The position numbers and the translations under genes were made by a program. A stretch of 64,000 nt of DNA from Papaver somniferum (Eukaryota > Streptophyta > Magnoliopsida > Ranunculales > Papaveraceae): NCBI RefSeq assembly GCF_003573695.1, contig NW_020621936.1, positions 4,588,001 through 4,652,000 on the forward strand, in the 5' to 3' direction. The first letter of the stretch is position 1. Each line of letters begins with the position of its first letter. The notes beneath the pieces were generated by a model. That model was not told where the DNA came from. It did not search any database and worked only from the letters and a program-made list of their open reading frames with translations. Of the stretch, positions 57,405 to 64,000 are shown piece by piece.

Positions 57405-59344
57405 TGTGACAGGGAAAGACACACAGAAAGCTTGCAAGTATACAAGGTCAAGATTTGTAATAAAAGGGTGAGTAGGGGTTTGTCCACAGGGAGAGGAGCA
57501 TATAAGAAGTTTTCCTAGGCTAATAAGAGTGGCAATGCACTATGGCAGTGAAGATTTCAGGCATACAAACAAGAATGCAAGGTAAAGCAATGGAGAAACA
57601 GGCTAAGAAAAGCAGCAATTAACCAAGGCTTGGCAGCCAAGGGCAGGGTGAGGATTATGCACTGACTTCAGTGCACAAAAGCTACAAGGTGCAGGAAAAT
57701 AAAAAGCAAGAAAATATAACTGAAATGCAAACACACAGGACTTGAAAAATAGAAGTGGCTGAAAGAGAAGTGGTGGGTAAGCCAAGGCATATGATCCACC
57801 TTGTGTCCTAATCAAGTGACATGGTCTAGGTTATGTTCATTCCTAAGCATACAACTAGAAATGGAAGAACACCAACTTGCTCACTAGTCTACCCCTAGCA
57901 TTGGCTGTCTTTTGACAGTACAGCCAATCACAGGCTCTATGAGCATTGGCATCTCTCATTTGCACAATCAAAACATACAAGGAAGAACTATCCTAGCTCA
58001 TTTACACTTGACAGTGCACAAGGCTTCACTGAGCCTTGGCCTGAAGCTGATTAGCTCATGCTAACCATGAAGTAGCAACATACATTCATCATAAGATATA
58101 ATTTAGATACAATTTGCAACATATCAGACAACTACAAACATAAGCAATACTCCACTGTTAACTGACAAGCAACTAAAATTTGAAGTTCATAAAAATTGTA
58201 GCAAATTCTCTACTGGCTAGTCCAGAGAGGTATATAGTCTCCTCTACACACTTCTCATGACATCAATTTATACCCATTACACATAATTAGGTTTTCCCCC
58301 AATTTTTCCCCAAAATCAGTAGAACTAGGGTTTGGTGAAATTGATTTACCTACTGTTGATGAGATATTCGCTCCATCTCGTCGACCCAATCTTCTCCTGC
58401 TTCTTCTCGTTCCTCTCGAGCTCCAATTGATGCTTTAATCATCATTTATCACCAATTTCTCACCTAGGGTTTCAGGCAGAGAGATGAGAAATTGAGGTTG
58501 TAAATGATGATTAAAGAGATGGTACGTGATGGGTTTAGGTAGAATAGAGTTGGGGAGAAATTAGTGGAGTGATTTGGGGGCGTCAGGGAGAGTGGTGATG
58601 ATGGTGGTGGTGCGGCAGGTGAAGAAGGTGGTTCTGCAGCAGGGTAATGGCGGAGAAGAAAGGGTTCGATGGTTTGGGAGAGAAGGGTGTTTGGTTAGGT
58701 GGATGGGTTCGGTCGCTAGGGTGTGAGGAGGCTTCATCCAATCTTGATGTTCTGTGACGCTGAGTCACTGGATGCGAAGCTGGTAGATAGATCGGACGGT
58801 GATGTGAAGTGAAGCTTGTAGAGACCGTCAGATTTTTTGATACAACGAAGTTAACGGCTCTAGATGGGGTTAGGTGTTGTAGTGTAAGGCGGAGATATCA
58901 AACGTTGATGAACAGCAAGGGAGCGACCGTTGGATTCAACTACCATCTAATCTGAAGGCTTGGAATTTCAGCGCTGTGGTGCTTGGCAGAGACTTCAGAT
59001 TTTGATGCTCTATGAAGGAGCGACCATCGGATGCTTCTGGGAACTGATCTGACGGCTGAGAACGGAGGCGCTTTTGTGTGTAGAAAATGAGGTTGTGCGC
59101 ACCATTCTTCGCGGCTTCCTTGCGTAATTTCTCCCGGCTTTTCACTACTTTTCTGCTCTTTTCGCTCCGCGACTCATCCGAACTTTATTTATTACCTAAA
59201 AATGCAGAATTAATTAATAAAAATATTTATTCTTGAAAACAATGAAAATACAGAATATGGGATAAAATGTAGAATTAATGCATAAAAGATGAGTTAAAAT
59301 GCCAACAAAAAGGGATAAATATATACAATATTTGGCACTCATCA
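57405..59344 (-). mobile_element. LTR copy E, complete, right edge of the minus-strand block
   Basis: 1940 bp from TGTGACAGGG to CACTCATCA, i.e. TG...CA. Its left 1392 bp match LTR copy A and its right 545 bp match copies C and D. It forms the right boundary with the interrupted plus-strand LTR at 59345. The bases next to A (ACTGG) and E (CCAAC) do not form a target duplication. Confidence 0.85.
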
Positions 59345-60579
59345 CCAACCATCTTCCCATCCATCGGTCCAGCTTCGCGAAACATCAAAATCCTCTACAC
59401 CTGCTCAACACCCTAGTACCCGAACCCTACACCCATTAGCCAAACACACCCTTCTCCCAAATCCATCGAATCCATCTTCTTCCCCTCTCCTGCAACAGTG
59501 ACCCTTCCCCCAAATCACTCCACCATCTTCTCCCCCAAATCACTCCACCATCCTTTCCCCAAATCATTCAACCATCACCATAACCTCCACCATCACCCGA
59601 CAGAACAAACCCCCAAACAATCCCCCTAAACCTAGCTGTTTTATCCTCTCTCACCAACTGTCCTAGGTGAGGTTGATAAAACATCTCGATTTAGGGAAAT
59701 TAATGGTAGCAGAAGATTCAGGAGGGAGCATAAGGACGATTCAAAGCATGGGTGCTCGATTTCAAGGCTCAATTTTCAACAAATTAGGTAACCCTAATTT
59801 CTGATTTTTGGGAAAAGGGGGAAGAACCCTAATTTTAATCTGTGGGTATAAATATGTACTGTTGGGTTGTGTTATAAACTATCTCTGGGCTAGCCAGTGA
59901 ACAAATTATTGAATCAATTCTCATTTTTTTCAATTTCTGTCTTAGCAACAGTTGATAGTGTGTATGTGTGTATCCTGTTTATCTGTTGCATTTGAATTCA
60001 GTTTGTTGTATGAATGCTTTAGTTATACTCATGTCTAGCATGAGCTAATTCACTGCAACTAAGGCTCTGATGAAGCCTAGTGCACTGTTGGATGATGCAT
60101 GGTTAGGATAGTGTTCTTATTGCCTGTTTGCTTGAGCAATGAGAAGTACTCAGTGCTCTGGCGTGCCTGTGATTGATTGTGCTGTCAAAAGACAATCAAT
60201 TCTAGGGGCATATCAGTGAGCAAGCTGATTTTCATCTCATTCTAGATGTATGCTTAGGAACTCCAACTAAACCTAGATTGCATTGCTTGATTAGGGCACA
60301 AGGTGGATTCAATTGCCTTAGTTACTTCACACAATTCTGCACTTTTCTCTTTGTCAGTCACTATTGCCCAATACCCTTGCCTTAGGCTGCTGCCTTTGTT
60401 TCACTTCTACTCTAGAAACTTGTCACTGTCACCCTTCACTGCACTTAGCTCACTACACACTTTAGCTAGGAAGACTTCTTGTATGCTCCTCTCCCTGTGG
60501 ACAAACCCCCACTCATCACTATATTATAAATCTTGACCTTGTATACTTGCAAGTGTTTTGTGTGCTCCCCATTTTCACA
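59345..60579 (+). mobile_element. Right part of the 5' LTR of the plus-strand Athila-like element
   Basis: It continues the LTR begun at 37281. Its order corresponds to the reverse complement of copy E (CCAGCTTCGCG region, then the CTCTAGGG and ACAAACCCC blocks), and it ends GCTCCCCATTTTCACA at 60579, followed by nine bases and the primer binding site. The short ORF at 60303-60536 is LTR sequence. Confidence 0.75.
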
Positions 60580-60588
60580 CCAAGTTTT

Positions 60589-60606
60589 TGGCGCCGCTGC
60601 CGGGGA
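60589..60606 (+). other. Primer binding site, tRNA-Asp type
   Basis: TGGCGCCGCTGCCGGGGA, identical to the minus-strand site at 57378-57395 and complementary to the 3' end of the tRNA-Asp sequence at 48581. Confidence 0.9.
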
Positions 60607-61591
60607 GCTGACTGCCATATTTTTGAAGTTTTCATAGCTGTTGTGGCCTTGTTGTGCTTGCATAGTTGTGTGTGTTCATTGCTATCTTGTTCACTTGCTA
60701 ACTGCTGCTGGAGCTGTGCATTATTTGTTGTTGCTGCCAAGCCTGCTGCAAAGCCTGCTGCTGCTGCTGCTGGTGCTGTTGTTGTTGCTGCTGTTGCTGC
60801 TGCTGGTGCCTTCTCTGCCAAGCTGTGCTGTGCTGTTGCTGCCAAGCCAAAGTCTGCTGCTGCTGTTGCTGTTGCTGCTGCTGGTGAACCAAAGCAACTG
60901 CTGCTGCCAAGTGAAGCTGCTTGGCTGCCAACTGAAGTGAAGCTGCTGGGCTCTGCCTTCTTCTAGTGGGCTTGTACTTTTCTGAATTGGGCTTCACCAA
61001 GTGCTGCTGGGCTCTGCCTCCTTTTGTTGCTGGGCTCGTGGTCTTCTGTGAGCTGGGCTTCGTTGTTGCTGCTGCTGGGCTCTGCTCCACCTGTTGCTGC
61101 TGGGCTTGAGCGAGAGCTGTGTAGGACGATCCTAAAGCCCAACTGGGCTGTGCAACTAAAAGGGAACAAAAGCCTAACTGGGCTTCCCTCCTTAACCAAG
61201 TAAGCCTAAAACCATGAGTAACCCACTTGGGCCTCATTAAATATTCAATTTGGGTATGTAATAATTAATTTATTTTTTAATTTGGGATTGTAATAATTAT
61301 TTTCATTTTTATTTTTTTGTATTTTCTTTTTCTTTTATTTTCTTTTATTTTTCTTTTATGGGCTTGTAATTATCATTATTGTTTTTATTTTCTTTTATGG
61401 GTTGTGCTAATTTATGCTAGGTTTAGTTCAAAAACTCTTCCAAAGCCCAATTTTAGACCAAAAACAAAATCCCTTATTAAAACCAAAATTCCACTCCTTA
61501 AAACCAAATTCCACTTAACCCTTTCAAAACCAAATCCTTATGGGCCCTGTTTTCTTCCTTATCTGTGGGCTTGTTATTTCATGAGTGGGAT
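60607..61591 (+). other. Leader of the plus-strand element with a CTG-rich tract
   Basis: 60740-60930 is rich in GCTGCTGTTGCTG repeats, followed by TGGGCTT-rich sequence and a TTTTATTTTC-rich segment. Frames over it give leucine- or glutamine-rich runs, but no retrotransposon domain. Equivalent CAG-rich DNA sits inside LTR copies C and D in the other orientation. Confidence 0.6.
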
Positions 61592-64000
61592 ATGATTGTA
61601 ACCTTTAGAGACCAATCAAATAGACTAGTTAGAGTAAATCAAATAGACCCAATTGACATACCCACAACTTCTGAGGAAAACACACCGGACCAATCTGAAA
61701 CAATGGGAGAACCCCGTACCCTCAAAGATTATATGTACCCAACTAGAGCCAGTCAACCTTCTTGTATTGTGCTACCCGAGGCTAATGGCCATTATGAGCT
61801 GAAATCAAGCACAATACAGATGCTTCCTATTTTTAGAGGTGTTGAGAATGAAAATCCGTACCACCACGTGAGAGAATTCGAGGAAATTTGTGGAACTCTG
61901 CGTTTCACTCAAATGACCGACGAAACCCTGAAGTTAAGGCTTTTTCCTTTCTCCCTGAAAGATAAGGCAAAGGCCTGGCTCTATGCTTTACAGCCTCAAT
62001 CCATCATGACATGGGATGACCTCATAAAGGAGTTTTTCAAAAAGTTTTTCCCGAACCACAAGACTGCGACAATTCGTCAAAGTCTGAATATTTTGTGCAA
62101 TTAGAAGGTGAGACCTTAGCTAGATACCTGGAGAGATTCAATGAATTATTGCTCCAATGTCCCCATCATGGTTTTGAAAAATGGAGACTTGTGCAAATTT
62201 TGTATGAAGGTCTAGATGTGTCCACCCGAACAACGGTTGAGTCGATGTGTAATGGTCTATTCGTAGATAAAACTGCTGACGCGTCTTGGGACTTCTTGAT
62301 TGAAGTAGCTGAAAAGACGCAACAGTGGGAATCCATCCGTGAAACCAGAAAGACTACATCCGAAGCAAAGGCTTTTAGGATTGAAGCGGATTTTGAGGGT
62401 AGAGCAAACATGGCATCAATAGTTAGGAGATTAGAAGAGTTAGAACTACATAAAAATTCAAAACCTTCCACCACTACTCTCCGAGAACATGTCGCTTCAT
62501 CTGTTTGTGCTGCTTGTAACGACCCCAACCATCAATTCCAAAATTATCCAGATTTGCTTGCAGTCCAGGAGTCTAGGCTTGAACAGGCACATGCCATGTT
62601 TCAAAAACCAGAGCATAACCCTTATTCACAGACCTACAATCCAGGATGGAGAAACCACCCTAACTTTTCATGGTCAAAAGGACCCACTCAAGGAGGACCA
62701 TCTCAACCTAATCAGAGCTATCAAAACAATCAGGGATATCAGAACAATCAAGGTTATCAACACCCGAGAAACCCTCAACAACAATCAAACTCTCAACAAC
62801 AATCATATCCTCAACACAATACCGACAAGAGATTATCCACCCTAGAGGAAATGTTCCAGAGTTTGATGCAAAGTCAGAAAAATCTAGATCAAAAGATGGA
62901 TCAAATGTGTGAGAGAGAAAAGGGTAAACTTCCGAGCCAACCCCAACAAAATCCAAAGAGGATATTTCAAACAGGCACAACATCCTGCACTGAAACCTCA
63001 CCGATCAATCCATGCCATTACCACCCTCCGAAGTGGTAAAGTCATCGAGAACAACGTGGGCGAACCTAATGAATCTGATACAAATTCCACGCTGTCTCCA
63101 CAACCCCAGAAAACCAAAGAATCTGAGCAAGTTGGAAAATCTGACAATTCTACTGCTGTGAATGTCCCTTTGCCAACTCATTCTCCTGTTGCCCCATTTC
63201 CTCAAAGATTGATCTATCAACAGAAAAGTACCCATTACAATGAGATGTTAGATCTGTTCAAGAGAGTCAACATCAACATTCCTTTTCTTGAAGCAATCAA
63301 GCAAATCCCTGCTTATGCCAAATTCCTCAAAGACTTGTGTACTCAAAAGCGCAAGCTCAATGTGCAAAAACGTGCTTTCTTAGCTGAGCAGGTGAGTTCC
63401 ATCATTCTGAACAAAACTCCACCCAAGTTTAGGGATCCAGGATGTCCAACAATTTCTTGCACTATAGGAGAACACACGGTCAATAAAGCGTTATTAGACC
63501 TAGGTGCAAGTGTTAACCTACTGCCATATTCTGTTTATGAGCAGTTAGGTCTTGGGGAGTTGAAACCAACATCTATCACTCTACAACTGGCAGACCGATC
63601 TGTCAAGATTCCTCGTGGAGTGGTCGAAGACGTTTTGATCAAGGTTGACAAATTCTATTTTCCCGTAGACTTCATTGTCTTAGACACTCAACCTGTACAA
63701 AACCCAGACTGTCACATTCCTGTCATCTTAGGACGTCCTTTCTTGGCTACGTCCAACGCGATCATAATTGTCGAATGGAGTGTTAAAACTGTCTTTTGGT
63801 AACATGACGGTAGAATTGAATGTGTTCGATATTAGTCAACAACCTGTGAATCTTGATGATGATGATGTGCATGAAGTTAATATGATTGAAGGATTAATGC
63901 AAGATTCGTTGACTAACATTCTATCCGTCGACCCCTTTCAAGCATGTATGGAGAACTTTAACCCTGATTCCTATGATGATGCATACTGTAGTGACGTCCT
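61592..64000 (+). pseudogene. Gag and protease of the plus-strand Athila-like element, at least three frameshifts, cut by the window end
   Basis: The start is MIVTFRDQSNRLV at 61592 (the frame is open from 61565). Gag core follows, then a Q/N-rich tract (62710-62820), a coiled-coil-like segment, and the protease around 63490-63740 ([22 protein letters not shown]). Compared with the minus-strand copy, bases are lost near 62089, 63005 and 63770, each ending a frame. The last part continues in a third frame to the window edge. Outside the lesions the two copies are very similar, so they belong to one family. Reverse transcriptase and integrase, if present, lie beyond the window. Confidence 0.85.

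Overview
The window is plant nuclear DNA, almost certainly from a eudicot. It holds one spliced, chloroplast-targeted methyltransferase gene set among long LTR retrotransposons of the kinds known from plants (a Tat-like Ty3/gypsy element, an Athila-like Ty3/gypsy family that uses a tRNA-Asp primer, and Sirevirus-like Ty1/copia elements). I cannot name the genus from sequence alone. Two N gaps and many single-base length differences between near-identical copies point to a scaffolded long-read assembly, so some frameshifts reported here may be sequencing error.

Positions 1-15278: one large Tat-like element that enters from the left. Its LTRs are 1-2250 (left end outside the window) and 11929-15278. 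Inside, the sense strand has a 655-residue ORF (4591-6558) carrying gag, a protease domain and an integrase C-terminus, with the reverse transcriptase, RNase H and integrase core absent. The antisense strand has a multi-exon plant-mobile-domain (PMD) gene (6828-10513) with its own TATA box and 5'-UTR introns, now broken by several lesions.

Positions 15425-23754: a non-autonomous Sirevirus-like copia element with a truncated 5' LTR, a frameshifted gag, a coiled-coil ORF, repeated polypurine tracts and a complete 3' LTR.

Positions 24947-28904, minus strand: an apparently intact 8-exon gene (345 aa) for a UbiE/COQ5-like methyltransferase of the Arabidopsis At1g78140/At2g41040 type. Behind its 5' end come a short block also found at 34694, a 526-bp MITE, and AT-rich DNA with two candidate Helitron 3' ends (31017 and 34693).

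Positions 34808-37280: a second, more diverged copia LTR plus its primer binding site and a few internal bases. It is cut at 37281 by a plus-strand Athila-like element whose LTR (37281-37858 and 59345-60579) is split by a 21.5-kb minus-strand block of the same family. That block contains a truncated LTR fused to a long pol ORF and a frameshifted gag (39219-44751), then a tandem LTR-internal-LTR array (about 45.2-59.3 kb) of a non-coding derivative with a 4.43-kb period. At two of its LTR-internal junctions the usual 18-nt primer binding site is extended to a whole tRNA-Asp(GTC) sequence. The plus-strand element resumes at 60580 and runs off the right end with a decayed gag-protease region.

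The best candidate for something undescribed is the tandem array with full-length tRNA-Asp at the primer binding site. Next is the Tat-like element that pairs a reduced sense polyprotein with an antisense PMD gene.
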